In this document: positions 7,661 through 15,355 of the stretch, one piece after another | How positions within the stretch are numbered: the stretch's first letter is position 1 | Layout: each line of letters begins with the position of its first letter | NCBI GenBank assembly: GCA_030840415.1 | Contig: JAVEEO010000373.1 | Location: 1 to 18,153, forward strand | DNA length: 18,153 nt | Reading direction: 5' to 3' | Origin: Pseudonocardiales bacterium | Lineage (GTDB): Bacteria; Actinomycetota; Actinomycetes; Mycobacteriales; Jatrophihabitantaceae | Notes under the pieces: generated by a model | Databases searched by the model: none | What the model was told of the DNA's origin: nothing | Seen by the model: the letters and a program-made list of their open reading frames with translations, nothing else | Position numbers and translations under genes: made by a program

Positions 7661-8219
7661 CAGCCCGGACGCGCGCCGGGAACAACTGCTCGATCTCGGT
7701 GTCCGGATGCTGGCGACCCGCACCCTGGAGGACCTTTCGGTCGACGCGCTGGCCGAGCAGGCCGGCATCTCCCGCGGCCTGCTGTTTCACTACTTCAAGA
7801 ACAAGCAGGACTTCCACCAGGCGGTGGTGCAGCGGGCTGCCGACGACCTGTTGGCCCGGACCCGGCCGGATAAGTCCCGCGCGCCGGCCGCCCGGCTGGC
7901 GCTGTCGCTGGAGCACTACGTCGACTACGTGCTGGCCAACCGGCAGTCCTACATCTCGCTGGTGCGGGGTGCGGCCGGCTGCGATGCGGTGCTGCTGGAG
8001 ATCTTCGAGCGCACCCGGGCGGTGATGACGTCCCGGGTCACCGACGATCTCGAGGTGTTCGGCGTGGCGGACACTCCTACGGTGCGGCTGCTGGCCCGGG
8101 GCTGGACGGCGCTGGTCGAGGAGTCGGTGCTCAGTTGGGTGGCCGATCCGCAACTGCCCAAGCAGGAGTTGCTGCGGGTGCTCACTGCCTCCCTGCCTGC
8201 GCTGCTGGCCACCGACTAG
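7527..8219 (+). CDS. TetR-family transcriptional regulator with repeat-derived N-terminal extension
   Basis: A 230-residue repressor-type protein. Residues 2 to about 41 are (ATPxT)n from the minisatellite and are not part of the fold. The normal protein begins near KRVRLSPDARREQLL; the HTH is LSVDALAEQAGISRGLLFHYFKNKQDF, followed by a helical ligand domain ending ASLPALLATD. ATG 7527 was chosen because it overlaps the leader stop (ATGA). A TTG at 7476 is in frame but lies upstream of the -10 box, so it could not be on the leaderless transcript. It probably represses itself and the divergent monooxygenase through the palindrome at 7477-7501. The ligand is unknown. Odd point: the start region looks rebuilt by a 134-bp insertion. 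Confidence 0.87.
   Translation: MTATPRTATPGNATPRTATPGTATPTTATPTTATSGTATTKRVRLSPDARREQLLDLGVRMLATRTLEDLSVDALAEQAGISRGLLFHYFKNKQDFHQAVVQRAADDLLARTRPDKSRAPAARLALSLEHYVDYVLANRQSYISLVRGAAGCDAVLLEIFERTRAVMTSRVTDDLEVFGVADTPTVRLLARGWTALVEESVLSWVADPQLPKQELLRVLTASLPALLATD
7533..7649. repeat. 15-bp minisatellite, seven units plus a degenerate partial unit
   Basis: Unit GCTACCCCCaGGACC starts at 7533, 7548, 7563, 7578, 7593, 7608 and 7623, with a partial unit from 7638. It encodes repeats of Ala-Thr-Pro-x-Thr in the tetR frame. A change in unit number would keep the frame. Confidence 0.92.
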
Positions 8220-8234
8220 CAGCGCAACCTCCGA

Positions 8235-9152
8235 TCAGATGCCGCGGGCCTTGAAATATGCATTGATGGCGCGAGTTGCCAGTTCATATACGCCGCCACC
8301 TGCCGCCCCGCAGAAGATTGCGTCAAGTTTCCCGAGGGACATATCCAGCCGGCTGAGCTTTGCTTCATCAACTGCCATTGCATCCGCCGACGCTTGCACG
8401 AGGAGATCGCGAGCCGCCCGCCGATGTCTCTCAGAAAGTTCCCCATCGGTGGACTCCAGTGCATCCCAGGAAGCCACTAACGCTTGCGATAGAGCAGTAC
8501 GCACATTTTCCGGGAGTCCCTTGCTGTTCACATTCACGGTATTCCCACGCCCACTGATTATGGAGATGATGCTTCCTTCGTTTCCGTGAACAACGAAGTT
8601 TCCATGACCAGAAGCTAGGCCTTCAACAGGCCTTCCATCGGCAAGTGCTACCTTGATGGCATCGAGGCCGGCTGGCGTTAAAACAAGTCGTTGCTTCTCT
8701 ACCCGGGGTGTGCCTGGGACGTATTGATTTTCGCCAATCTTCTCCCTCGGCGGGTTCGTCTCGTCAATTATTCTGATGTATCCACCTGCATCTGCCAAAG
8801 CTAATATCTCCGGGAACATGGCCTCACGCAACGAACTTGCGCGAAACACCTTGGACCGAGGCACCGGCATCAACTTTTTCCCGGATACCGTATATAGCGC
8901 AGCAAGAATTTTTGTGATCTCGACCGATGCTTCGGCCTCTGACATATTCCGTACTCGTGCTTGGGCGTGCCACGAGGAGAGGTATATTGATCCCACAATA
9001 TAGAGACAGATTACCGCGAGTACGATTAAGACGACGATGAATCCGCCGGAGTCAGTCCCGGGGGTCGTCACTCCAGGCGATGGTGTGGGTACGTGCGAGC
9101 GGCTGGGCAAGACGGAATGCGTCACATGAGGCGAAGGAACGACTGTGGCCAT
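8235..9152 (-). CDS. orphan membrane-anchored protein with a winged-helix-like region
   Basis: About 305 residues, no family recognised. From ATG 9152: a Pro/Ser/Thr-rich N-terminus, one TM segment (FIVVLIVLAVICLYIVGSIY), then a soluble part. Its middle (LREAMFPEILALADAGGYIRI ... RLVLTPAGLDAIKVAL) has the shape of a winged helix. A Gly/Asn-rich stretch follows (GHGNFVVHGNEG, ISGRGNTVNVNSKG), then a helical C-terminus. The G-x-G-N stretch recalls linkers seen in some conflict-system proteins of actinomycetes; that is inference. DNA here is clearly AT-richer than the neighbours (30 G+C of 60 at 8881-8940), which suggests transfer. Start uncertain: GTG 9263 would add 37 residues, but a TATTCT box at 9236-9241 and GGGAG 10 nt before ATG 9152 favour the shorter form. 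Convergent with tetR, 15 nt apart. Confidence 0.72.
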   Translation of the reverse strand: MATVVPSPHVTHSVLPSRSHVPTPSPGVTTPGTDSGGFIVVLIVLAVICLYIVGSIYLSSWHAQARVRNMSEAEASVEITKILAALYTVSGKKLMPVPRSKVFRASSLREAMFPEILALADAGGYIRIIDETNPPREKIGENQYVPGTPRVEKQRLVLTPAGLDAIKVALADGRPVEGLASGHGNFVVHGNEGSIISIISGRGNTVNVNSKGLPENVRTALSQALVASWDALESTDGELSERHRRAARDLLVQASADAMAVDEAKLSRLDMSLGKLDAIFCGAAGGGVYELATRAINAYFKARGI

Positions 9153-9345
9153 TTCGGACACGCTCCCGCTCTTGCGACCGGCAAATTGAATGCCGCTGGG
9201 GCTGCCTGTCCAGCCGGTATGACCAACCTTGTTGAAGAATACCGCCAGGTAAGGCCCCGGCACGCTCCTCGTCGCGTTGGAGTGCCGTCGGTCGACTCGG
9301 ATGCGAGGTTCGATTTCGCCCGCCCTGCTACTTCAGCCCTCTGCG

Positions 9346-9394
9346 GGTTCCCTAGCCGGACTGGTGACTCCTTTCGGTAGGAGGAACCTGAGTC
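9346..9394. other. competing stem-loops
   Basis: GGTTCC (9346-9351) pairs with GGAACC (9383-9388), enclosing CTCCT (9368-9372)/AGGAG (9379-9383) with a TTCGGT loop. Alternatively GACTC (9366-9370) pairs with GAGTC (9390-9394). The two folds share bases and exclude each other. Confidence 0.4.
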
Positions 9395-9483
9395 ATACCG
9401 GTAGCGGATCGTCGAACTCCGATCGTTGATTCCCCGCCACCCGGTTGGCAGCATCGCCGCTGCCCGGCCGCGGCGGTGGTTAC

Positions 9484-9489
9484 TAGGAT
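9484..9489 (+). promoter_or_regulatory. -10 box (TAGGAT) of a leaderless ilvE promoter
   Basis: TAGGAT, then 8 nt, then ATG 9498. No SD-like sequence precedes the start. Confidence 0.5.
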
Positions 9490-9497
9490 GAGCGGCT

Positions 9498-10586
<1,089 letters not shown>

Positions 10587-10587
10587 G

Positions 10588-11358
10588 GTGGAGTTCGAGC
10601 AGTACCTCGACGCGCTGCAGCGCCAGGGCCGGCTGCTGGCCGACTCGGCACGCCGATCGCCGCTGCAGGCCGCCGTCCCGTCCTGCCCGGGATGGACGGT
10701 GGCCCGGCTGCTGGGCCACGTCGCCAAGGTGCACCACTGGGCCGCCGCCATCCTGCGCGACGGACAGCCCGATGGTTTCTCCTTCGCCGTCCCCGCCGAC
10801 AGCGAACTGTTCGAGGTCTATGACGCGGGGCTGCGGGCGGTGGCCGACCGGCTGCGGGCCACCTCGGACCGGGCCACGGTGTGGACCTACCTGCCGGCCC
10901 CGTCCGCCAAGCTGTTCTGGGCCCGCCGAATGGCGCACGAGACCGCGATCCACCGGGTCGACGCCCAACTGGCGGCCGGCTTCGGTGTCAGCGACTTCGA
11001 CCCGGAGTTCGCCGCCGACGGCATCGACGAACTGCTGACCGGCTCAGCCGTTCGCTTCGACCGCAGCCGGCTGCCGGGCGACCGGACCATCTCGCTGACC
11101 CCGCTGGACTCCAACGCGGCCTGGACGCTGACCGTCGGCCCCCGGCTGATCAGCTGCCGTCCGCTGGCCGTCGACGACGCGGACCTGAGCGTGTTCGGCC
11201 TGGCCAGCGACCTCTACCGGTGGGTGTGGAACCGGGCCGGCAGCGACGATGTATCACTGCGCGGCGACCTGTCGCTGGCCGACCGGTGGCGGGAGGACTT
11301 CCGGATCACCGCGGTCCGGAGACCGACGGAGGCTCAGCCGGAGGATTCCGGCGACTGA
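10588..11358 (+). CDS. maleylpyruvate isomerase-family mycothiol-dependent enzyme
   Basis: A 256-residue DinB-like four-helix-bundle protein with the mycothiol-dependent maleylpyruvate isomerase N-terminal domain. The family opening [22 protein letters not shown] is present, and the likely metal triad is H44, E118 and H122 (the latter two in [11 protein letters not shown]). A C-terminal MDMPI-C-like domain follows. Most members of this large family have unknown substrates, so true isomerase activity should not be assumed. GTG 10588 starts one base after the ilvE stop, so it is probably translated by coupling. The last 25 bp overlap the convergent dcd gene. Confidence 0.85.
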   Translation: MEFEQYLDALQRQGRLLADSARRSPLQAAVPSCPGWTVARLLGHVAKVHHWAAAILRDGQPDGFSFAVPADSELFEVYDAGLRAVADRLRATSDRATVWTYLPAPSAKLFWARRMAHETAIHRVDAQLAAGFGVSDFDPEFAADGIDELLTGSAVRFDRSRLPGDRTISLTPLDSNAAWTLTVGPRLISCRPLAVDDADLSVFGLASDLYRWVWNRAGSDDVSLRGDLSLADRWREDFRITAVRRPTEAQPEDSGD

Positions 11359-11939
11359 CCGGCCGAGGTCGGCCAGCGGGTGAAGTTGCGGTAGGACCGG
11401 CTCGGGGTCGGGCCGCGCTGGCCCTGGTAGCGCGAGCCGTAGCGCTCGCTGCCGTACGGGTGCTCGGCCGGCGAGGACAGCCGGAACACGCAGAGCTGGC
11501 CGATCTTCATCCCTGGCCACAGGGTGATCGGCAGGTTGGCCACGTTCGACAGCTCCAGGGTGATGTGGCCGGAGAACCCCGGGTCGATGAAGCCGGCGGT
11601 GGCGTGGGTGATCAGCCCGAGCCGGCCCAGCGACGACTTGCCCTCCAGCCGGCTGGCCAGATCGTCGGGCAGCGTGACGACCTCGAGGGTCGAGCCGAGC
11701 ACGAACTCGCCGGGATGCAGCACGAACGGATCGTCGCCGGTCGGCTCCACCAGCGAGGTCAGCTCGTCCTGCTGCTGGGCGGGGTCGATGTGGGTGTACT
11801 GGGAGTTGTTGAAGACCCGGAAGTACCGGTCCAGCCGGACGTCGATCGAGGACGGCTGCACCAGGTCGGGATCCCAGGGCTGCAGCCGGAGCCGGTCGGC
11901 CTGGACCTCGGCCCGGATGTCACGATCGCTCAACAGCAT
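11334..11939 (-). CDS. dcd: dCTP deaminase (actinobacterial, probably dUMP-forming)
   Basis: A 201-residue trimeric nucleotide enzyme that converts dCTP to dUTP and, in the actinobacterial bifunctional type, on to dUMP for thymidylate synthesis. Close to the mycobacterial protein as I recall it: [44 protein letters not shown], and [19 protein letters not shown] with catalytic E129. [13 protein letters not shown] is the C-terminal substrate lid. It carries a short extra tail after FTRWP. The start fits family length and a -10 box 7 nt upstream. Its tail overlaps the convergent isomerase-family gene by 25 bp. Confidence 0.97.
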   Translation of the reverse strand: MLLSDRDIRAEVQADRLRLQPWDPDLVQPSSIDVRLDRYFRVFNNSQYTHIDPAQQQDELTSLVEPTGDDPFVLHPGEFVLGSTLEVVTLPDDLASRLEGKSSLGRLGLITHATAGFIDPGFSGHITLELSNVANLPITLWPGMKIGQLCVFRLSSPAEHPYGSERYGSRYQGQRGPTPSRSYRNFTRWPTSAGQSPESSG

Positions 11940-11946
11940 GGCGCGG

Positions 11947-11952
11947 ACAGTA
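11947..11952 (-). promoter_or_regulatory. -10 box (TACTGT) of a leaderless dcd promoter
   Basis: On the minus strand TACTGT is followed by 7 nt and the ATG at 11939. Confidence 0.5.
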
Positions 11953-11964
11953 CCGAACCGGCGC

Positions 11965-12537
11965 TCAGCCCGAACTGTCAGCCGGTCTGCGGCCGGTCTC
12001 GGCGGCCGGATCGGGGTGCTGGCCGCTGTCCGGCCTGGCGACCAGCGAGGCCGCCACCCGATCGGCGAGGTCCTTGCGACCCGAGGCGTAGAGCCGGCGG
12101 ACGTAGCTCTCCACCTCGGCCCGTTCCTGGTCGGTCAGCGGCGGGGCACTGGGCTGCAGGTCGGCGGCCGGCTCAGCCGCGCGCTCCGGCTGCGCCGGCT
12201 CGTCGGTGCCGTCCACCGGCCCCACCGTCGCCTTGATGAAAGCCTCCAACGCCCGCCGCTGCGGATAGCTGAGCCGGTTGGCCTCGACCGGCGGCACCCA
12301 GGGTTCCTCGGCGCCGGTCGACAGATTGGCCGCCGCCCGGAGCTCGACGACCGTCACGCCGGGCAGCACCGCGGCGAACGCTTCGAGGACCGATTCGGCC
12401 GGGCTTCTCGGATGGCTGCCGGCCAGGTATCGGTATACGGTCGCACGGTCGAGCGTGCCGCTGAGCGCCTCTACCAGCTGCGGCTTCTGCCAGCCGTCGG
12501 GTAGGTGCGCGTTGAGGTACTCGGACAGCGTGCTCAA
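11965..12537 (-). CDS. XRE-like helix-turn-helix regulator
   Basis: A 190-residue putative DNA-binding protein. N-terminal HTH at about residues 5-65 ([22 protein letters not shown] ... [18 protein letters not shown] ... [22 protein letters not shown]). The C-terminal part is Pro/Glu/Ala-rich with a helical stretch [20 protein letters not shown] and no known domain. The start is uncertain: TTG 12537 was chosen because GAAGGA lies 9 nt upstream and the fold begins there; the frame stays open upstream to 12981, with an in-frame GTG at 12642. A -10 box (TATACT) at 12669-12674 implies a 5' UTR of about 125 nt with the TTG start. Divergent from the small HTH gene at 12874. Target unknown; self-regulation at the repeats upstream is plausible. 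Confidence 0.72.
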   Translation of the reverse strand: MSTLSEYLNAHLPDGWQKPQLVEALSGTLDRATVYRYLAGSHPRSPAESVLEAFAAVLPGVTVVELRAAANLSTGAEEPWVPPVEANRLSYPQRRALEAFIKATVGPVDGTDEPAQPERAAEPAADLQPSAPPLTDQERAEVESYVRRLYASGRKDLADRVAASLVARPDSGQHPDPAAETGRRPADSSG

Positions 12538-12649
12538 TACGGCGGTTCCTTCGATGGTGGCCGAACGGCAAGCGACAGCGTAGAGGGCGCGCTTAACAAA
12601 GAACAGCTCTTGCTTGGGCGGAGTTGTCCTGATTACGATCACGTCGCTG

Positions 12650-12688
12650 GTCGCTAGCGACGGTAGACAGTATAGACGAGAGGTAGAC
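12650..12688. promoter_or_regulatory. candidate operator cluster with minus-strand -10 box
   Basis: Perfect 12-bp palindrome GTCGCTAGCGAC at 12650-12661, then TAGAC at 12664-12668, 12673-12677 and 12684-12688. TATACT (minus strand, 12669-12674) sits among the TAGAC copies, so a bound protein would block the promoter. Confidence 0.5.
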
Positions 12689-12821
12689 GAACTGCCTAGT
12701 CCGTTTTGTCGCCGCTGATTGGCGCCTTCATTAACTGGACGCTCCGACTTAGCAGTGGTGAGCCCGTGGTATCCACCGGCCGAGCCACTGCCCTGAACCA
12801 TCTGCACGAGGGGACACGACA

Positions 12822-12866
12822 ATGACGACCGGCTTGGTTTCAGCGTTTCAATTGCGTCCGAGGTGA
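12822..12866 (+). CDS. 14-residue leader ORF upstream of the small HTH gene
   Basis: MTTGLVSAFQLRPR, preceded by GAGGGG 8 nt before ATG. Its stop TGA (12864-12866) lies inside GAGGTGA, the SD of the next gene. Reads as a coupling leader or a chance ORF; no attenuator codon run is seen. Confidence 0.35.
   Translation: MTTGLVSAFQLRPR
12860..12866 (+). promoter_or_regulatory. strong Shine-Dalgarno (GAGGTGA)
   Basis: GAGGTGA, 7 nt before ATG 12874, a near-perfect anti-16S match. It decides the start of the small HTH gene and contains the stop of the 14-codon leader. Confidence 0.7.
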
Positions 12867-12873
12867 TGACGGG

Positions 12874-13116
12874 ATGCAACTGCGCAGCCGCCAAACCCTG
12901 ATCGACTTCCTGGACGCCGCAGGCCTGTCCGAGCGCCAACTGGCGCGCGCGGCCGGGCTCGGGCACGCCACCGTCAACCACCTGTTCACGGGCCGGCGCA
13001 CCACCTGCTCACTGAGCACCGCTCGGGCCATCGAGCGGGTCTTCGACTGCGGCCCGGGCGTGCTGTTCGCACCCGACACCGACGCCGACTGGATGCAACT
13101 CAGCCACAGCGCCTGA
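12874..13116 (+). CDS. small XRE/Cro-type helix-turn-helix protein
   Basis: An 80-residue single-domain DNA-binding protein. HTH: LIDFLDAAGLSERQLARAAGLGHATVNHLFTGRRT, followed by SLSTARAIERVFDCGPGVLFAP, the usual third/fourth-helix pattern of phage and actinobacterial Cro-like proteins. The start is set by the GAGGTGA SD. It lies 73 bp upstream of tRNA-Gly on the same strand and diverges from another HTH gene. Such short proteins occur in both phage remnants and host regulatory pairs; no integrase or phage gene is visible here, so origin is open. Confidence 0.82.
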   Translation: MQLRSRQTLIDFLDAAGLSERQLARAAGLGHATVNHLFTGRRTTCSLSTARAIERVFDCGPGVLFAPDTDADWMQLSHSA

Positions 13117-13154
13117 CCGTCCGACGCTGGGGTTCGCCGGCGCGGGCGGTTCGC

Positions 13155-13160
13155 TACCAT
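13155..13160 (+). promoter_or_regulatory. possible -10 box (TACCAT) for tRNA-Gly
   Basis: TACCAT lies 29 nt before the mature tRNA 5' end, a usual distance for a tRNA precursor start. No clear -35. Confidence 0.35.
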
Positions 13161-13189
13161 GGTGGAGCGGTTGCGCGGGTTCGGCGCAC

Positions 13190-13263
13190 GCGGGTGTAGC
13201 TCAATGGCAGAGTTTCTGCTTCCCAAGCAGACGGCGCGGGTTCGATTCCCGTCACCCGCTCCA
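13190..13263 (+). tRNA. tRNA-Gly (anticodon CCC), CCA encoded
   Basis: Full cloverleaf: acceptor GCGGGTG/CACCCGC, D arm GCTC/GAGT, anticodon stem TCTGC/GCAGA with loop TTCCCAA (anticodon CCC at 13222-13224), 4-nt variable loop, T arm GCGGG-TTCGATT-CCCGT, discriminator T, and genomic CCA at 13261-13263. It decodes GGG. Confidence 0.97.
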
Positions 13264-13284
13264 GCTCGTCGCGGTGGAGCCCGA

Positions 13285-14073
13285 TCAGTGCCCTCGGTTG
13301 CCGGCACCCGGCTCCAGCACGCAGTCACCGCATACCCCTGCTGCCGCGCCCGCTCGTCCCGGCTCGGCCGGTGCCAGCCGGTAGACCAGGCAGCAGCTAC
13401 GCCGCCGGAACCCGGCCCCGGGCGGGCCCTGCGACGTGCCCCGCAACGGTGGCCGGTTCAGCAGCCCGGTTACCAGTGCGTCAGCCCGGCTCCGCAGGTC
13501 CGGTGCGCCGGCGCCGAGCAGGCCCGGGACACCGTGCACCACCGAGGCGACGTTGCCCCACAGCACCTGCGGTGAGACCTCGTACCGGCTGCCTGCCTCG
13601 GCCAGCAGCCGGACCGGACCGGCCAGCACCGTGTCGGCCAGCGCCTCGGCCAGGTCCGGCCGCGGCGGCCCGGCAGCCGGAATCGCCTGAGCGGGCACCG
13701 AGAGCGCCACCGCGTTGCCCGGGCCCGGTTTCCAGTACAGCCCGGCCGGGTCGAGGTCGAGCAGGCCGCCGGTGAGCACCGCCACCCCGAGCGCCGGACA
13801 GACCAGCCGGCCGGTCAGGCCCAGCTGGGTCATCGAGACGGCGACCCGCAGCTCCACCTGGCCGGCTGACCGGCCGCCGAGTACCGCCAGCGCGGCGCGC
13901 ACCACGGCGATCCGGCCGGCCAGGTCGTCGAGGAGTTCAGCGAACGGCCGCCACCCGCCCGGCGGCGCCGAGTCGGCCGGGTGCGACTCGAGGGCGAAAT
14001 GCGGGCCCAGCCGCGCGAGCTCGTCCAGCAGGCCCGGCCGGCTCGGCAGCGCCGGGTCGGCGGTGGCACCCAC
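13285..14073 (-). CDS. FhuF-like (2Fe-2S) protein, candidate metal or corrinoid reductase
   Basis: A 262-residue protein ending in the FhuF C-terminal iron-sulfur motif: RRRSCCLVYRLAP ... GVCGDCVL, i.e. CC-x19-C-x2-C. E. coli FhuF has about ten residues in that gap, so the loop here is longer. FhuF reduces ferric siderophores in the cytoplasm. Here the gene is the last of a minus-strand group behind cbtB and cbtA under a cobalamin riboswitch, so a role in reducing a cobalt or corrinoid species is a reasonable inference, not a fact. GTG 14073 was chosen as the first standard start; the frame is open upstream into cbtA, 37 nt away. It is convergent with tRNA-Gly, 21 bp from its CCA. Confidence 0.78.
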   Translation of the reverse strand: MGATADPALPSRPGLLDELARLGPHFALESHPADSAPPGGWRPFAELLDDLAGRIAVVRAALAVLGGRSAGQVELRVAVSMTQLGLTGRLVCPALGVAVLTGGLLDLDPAGLYWKPGPGNAVALSVPAQAIPAAGPPRPDLAEALADTVLAGPVRLLAEAGSRYEVSPQVLWGNVASVVHGVPGLLGAGAPDLRSRADALVTGLLNRPPLRGTSQGPPGAGFRRRSCCLVYRLAPAEPGRAGAAAGVCGDCVLEPGAGNRGH

Positions 14074-14110
14074 CCGCTCAATCCATCCGGTCAGCGAGCC
14101 CGGTCGCCAG

Positions 14111-14944
14111 TCACGCCCGGGCCACGGCGTCGACCCGGCGGGCGGCCGGGTTCAGCAGCCGGTCGGCCATCGGGGCGAACAGCAGCCCGATCGCCGCCCA
14201 CAGCAGGAGTTGCCCGGCGACCGAGTAGAGCCGGAAGTAGAACAACACGTCCGCCGGGAAGCCCGGATACCGGACCACGCCGTCTGCATCGGTCAGCGGC
14301 AACGGGGTCTCCGATGCCGAGGCGCCAAGCCCGGCGGTGATGGGCTGGCCGAACGAGGGCAGCAGCGCCATCAGGATGCCGATCGCCAACACGAACGCCG
14401 CACCGGCCAGCAGGCTGGCGTTCCAGGTGCCGAACCGGGCGCGTAGCTGCTGCCCGAGCCAGCTCGCCAGCCCCAGCAGCATCACCGAACCCAGGACCAT
14501 GGCCAGGTACGCGGCGGTGCGCTGCTGGATGGTGTCGGCCTGCCCCACCGCCGGCGGGTTGGCGGGGTAGCGCAGGAACGGCACCAGGTACAGGCCGAGG
14601 AAGCCGGCGGCCGCGACCAGCAAAGCCAGTGGGCGCGGCCGCAACCGTCCGACCCGGCCGAGGCAGACGGCGTAGACGAGGGCGAACAGCACGCCCATGC
14701 CGATCCCGAAGGCGATCATCCCGACGCCCATGCCGATGTCGGCCTGAACGGTGCGGCTGAACAGTTCCGGCTCGGCCGGCAGGTCGGCGGTCTTGTTCAT
14801 CAGGGCCTGTGCGGCATCCCGGCCGGCCTCGTAGTCGATGGCCCGCTGGATGTAGGGCTCGGCGAAGATCCGGCCGAACACGAAGGTCAACAGCCCGGCG
14901 AGCGCTCCGCAGAGCGCGCCGCGGGCAATGAGCTCCCGCTCCAT
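14111..14944 (-). CDS. cbtA: CbtA-family cobalt transporter subunit
   Basis: A 277-residue polytopic membrane protein of the CbtA family, predicted to import Co2+ for cobalamin synthesis. About five TM helices are visible: near the N-terminus (ALCGALAGLLTFVFGRIFAEP), GVGMIAFGIGMGVLFALVYA, ALLVAAAGFLGLYLVPFLRYP, YLAMVLGSVMLLGLASWL and LAIGILMALLPSF, with another near the C-terminus. FAEPYIQRAIDYE, and PFLRYPANPPAVG are typical family boxes. It follows cbtB by 33 nt; ATG 14944 has only a weak GGA upstream. A perfect 7-bp hairpin sits in that gap. Controlled by the upstream B12 riboswitch. Confidence 0.9.
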   Translation of the reverse strand: MERELIARGALCGALAGLLTFVFGRIFAEPYIQRAIDYEAGRDAAQALMNKTADLPAEPELFSRTVQADIGMGVGMIAFGIGMGVLFALVYAVCLGRVGRLRPRPLALLVAAAGFLGLYLVPFLRYPANPPAVGQADTIQQRTAAYLAMVLGSVMLLGLASWLGQQLRARFGTWNASLLAGAAFVLAIGILMALLPSFGQPITAGLGASASETPLPLTDADGVVRYPGFPADVLFYFRLYSVAGQLLLWAAIGLLFAPMADRLLNPAARRVDAVARA

Positions 14945-14958
14945 ATCGAGTCGTCCGG

Positions 14959-14976
14959 CCGCTGTCCGTACAGCGG
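14959..14976 (-). other. intergenic hairpin between cbtB and cbtA
   Basis: CCGCTGT (14959-14965) and ACAGCGG (14970-14976), a perfect 7-bp stem with a 4-nt loop directly after the cbtB stop (TAG, 14978-14980). It could protect or end part of the transcript and set the CbtB:CbtA ratio. Confidence 0.5.
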
Positions 14977-14977
14977 G

Positions 14978-15196
14978 CTAGTGGCAGGGGAACCCGAGCA
15001 GGTGGCGGGCGTCGTGGACGAACTCGTGGATGTTGCTGTTCTGCCCGAACACCGAGACCGCGCCCTGGTCCACCCCGACCAGGAAGTACATCGCCAGCGC
15101 CAGGAACAGGGCGCCGACCAGCCAGAGGGCTGCCGTGCTGACCGGCACGACGACCGGGGTGGCGGTGGTGGTGGACGAGGGGTGGGTGCTGCTCAT
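14978..15196 (-). CDS. cbtB: CbtB-family cobalt transporter subunit
   Basis: A 72-residue membrane protein, the small partner of CbtA. One TM segment (AALWLVGALFLALAMYFLVGV) is followed by a C-terminal tail HEFVHDARHLLGFPCH rich in His plus a Cys, typical for the family and likely to bind Co2+. The length is normal. ATG 15196 has a strong SD (AGGAGG, 6 nt upstream). First gene after the cobalamin riboswitch, so it should be shut off by adenosylcobalamin. Confidence 0.93.
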   Translation of the reverse strand: MSSTHPSSTTTATPVVVPVSTAALWLVGALFLALAMYFLVGVDQGAVSVFGQNSNIHEFVHDARHLLGFPCH

Positions 15197-15202
15197 GTGG
15201 TG

Positions 15203-15228
15203 CCTCCTTCAGGGGATCTTGCGTCCCC
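15203..15228 (-). promoter_or_regulatory. expression-platform hairpin and SD of cbtB
   Basis: In the mRNA, GGGGA pairs with TCCCC (15212-15228), followed at once by AAGGAGG (15203-15209) and ATG 15196. The stem next to the SD suggests control of translation start rather than a terminator; no U-tract is present. Confidence 0.5.
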
Positions 15229-15247
15229 TTGGTGGTTGGTGGGCGTC

Positions 15248-15346
15248 GTGATGGCGTAGCAACCTGACTCGCCGGCCCGGCTTCGAGCGACCGACTCACA
15301 GTGGCGCGACCGTGCCGGGTTCTCACCGGCTTCCCCACGCCATCAC
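15248..15346 (-). ncRNA. cobalamin riboswitch aptamer
   Basis: Minus-strand RNA with the B12-element core: GAAGCCGGTGAGAACCCGGCAC, then GCCACTGTGAG, and 3' GAGTCAGG. The ends close with a perfect 10-bp helix, GTGATGGCGT (15337-15346) with ACGCCATCAC (15248-15257). It lies in the 5' UTR of cbtB, a cobalt-uptake gene, the expected target of a B12-sensing RNA. Confidence 0.93.
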
Positions 15347-15355
15347 GCACTGCGG

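Larger units (their letters stand above)
9153..9497. other. 345-bp divergent intergenic region between the orphan membrane gene and ilvE
   Basis: Holds a possible minus-strand -10 box (TATTCT, 9236-9241) for the orphan gene, a set of competing inverted repeats at 9346-9394, and the ilvE -10 box. CTCCGATC at 9417-9424 also occurs at 8229-8236, at the other side of the orphan gene. No coding frame here looks real. Confidence 0.6.
12538..12873. other. 336-bp divergent regulatory region between two HTH genes
   Basis: Contains the palindrome GTCGCTAGCGAC (12650-12661), the minus-strand -10 box TATACT (12669-12674), three TAGAC motifs (12664, 12673, 12684) and a 14-codon leader ORF before the plus-strand HTH gene. 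AT-richer than flanking coding DNA. Confidence 0.65.

Noticed and set aside
7469..7768. Minus-strand Val/Ala repeat protein over the tetR minisatellite
   Set aside because: A translation of the repeat on the wrong strand with no start signal.
10881..12236. 451-codon plus-strand frame across the isomerase-family gene and dcd
   Set aside because: Low-complexity shadow running antisense through dcd.
11965..12981. Long form of the minus-strand HTH regulator starting at 12981
   Set aside because: It would run antisense through the small HTH gene and across the -10 box; the added residues resemble no fold.
12874..13263. Phage integration site at tRNA-Gly
   Set aside because: No integrase and no repeat of the tRNA 3' end; the HTH gene lies at the 5' side, and a host-type operon begins 21 bp after the CCA.
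14091..15350. 419-codon minus-strand frame over cbtA, cbtB and the riboswitch
   Set aside because: Arg/Pro/Gly-rich shadow that crosses a structured RNA; cbtA and cbtB are the real genes.
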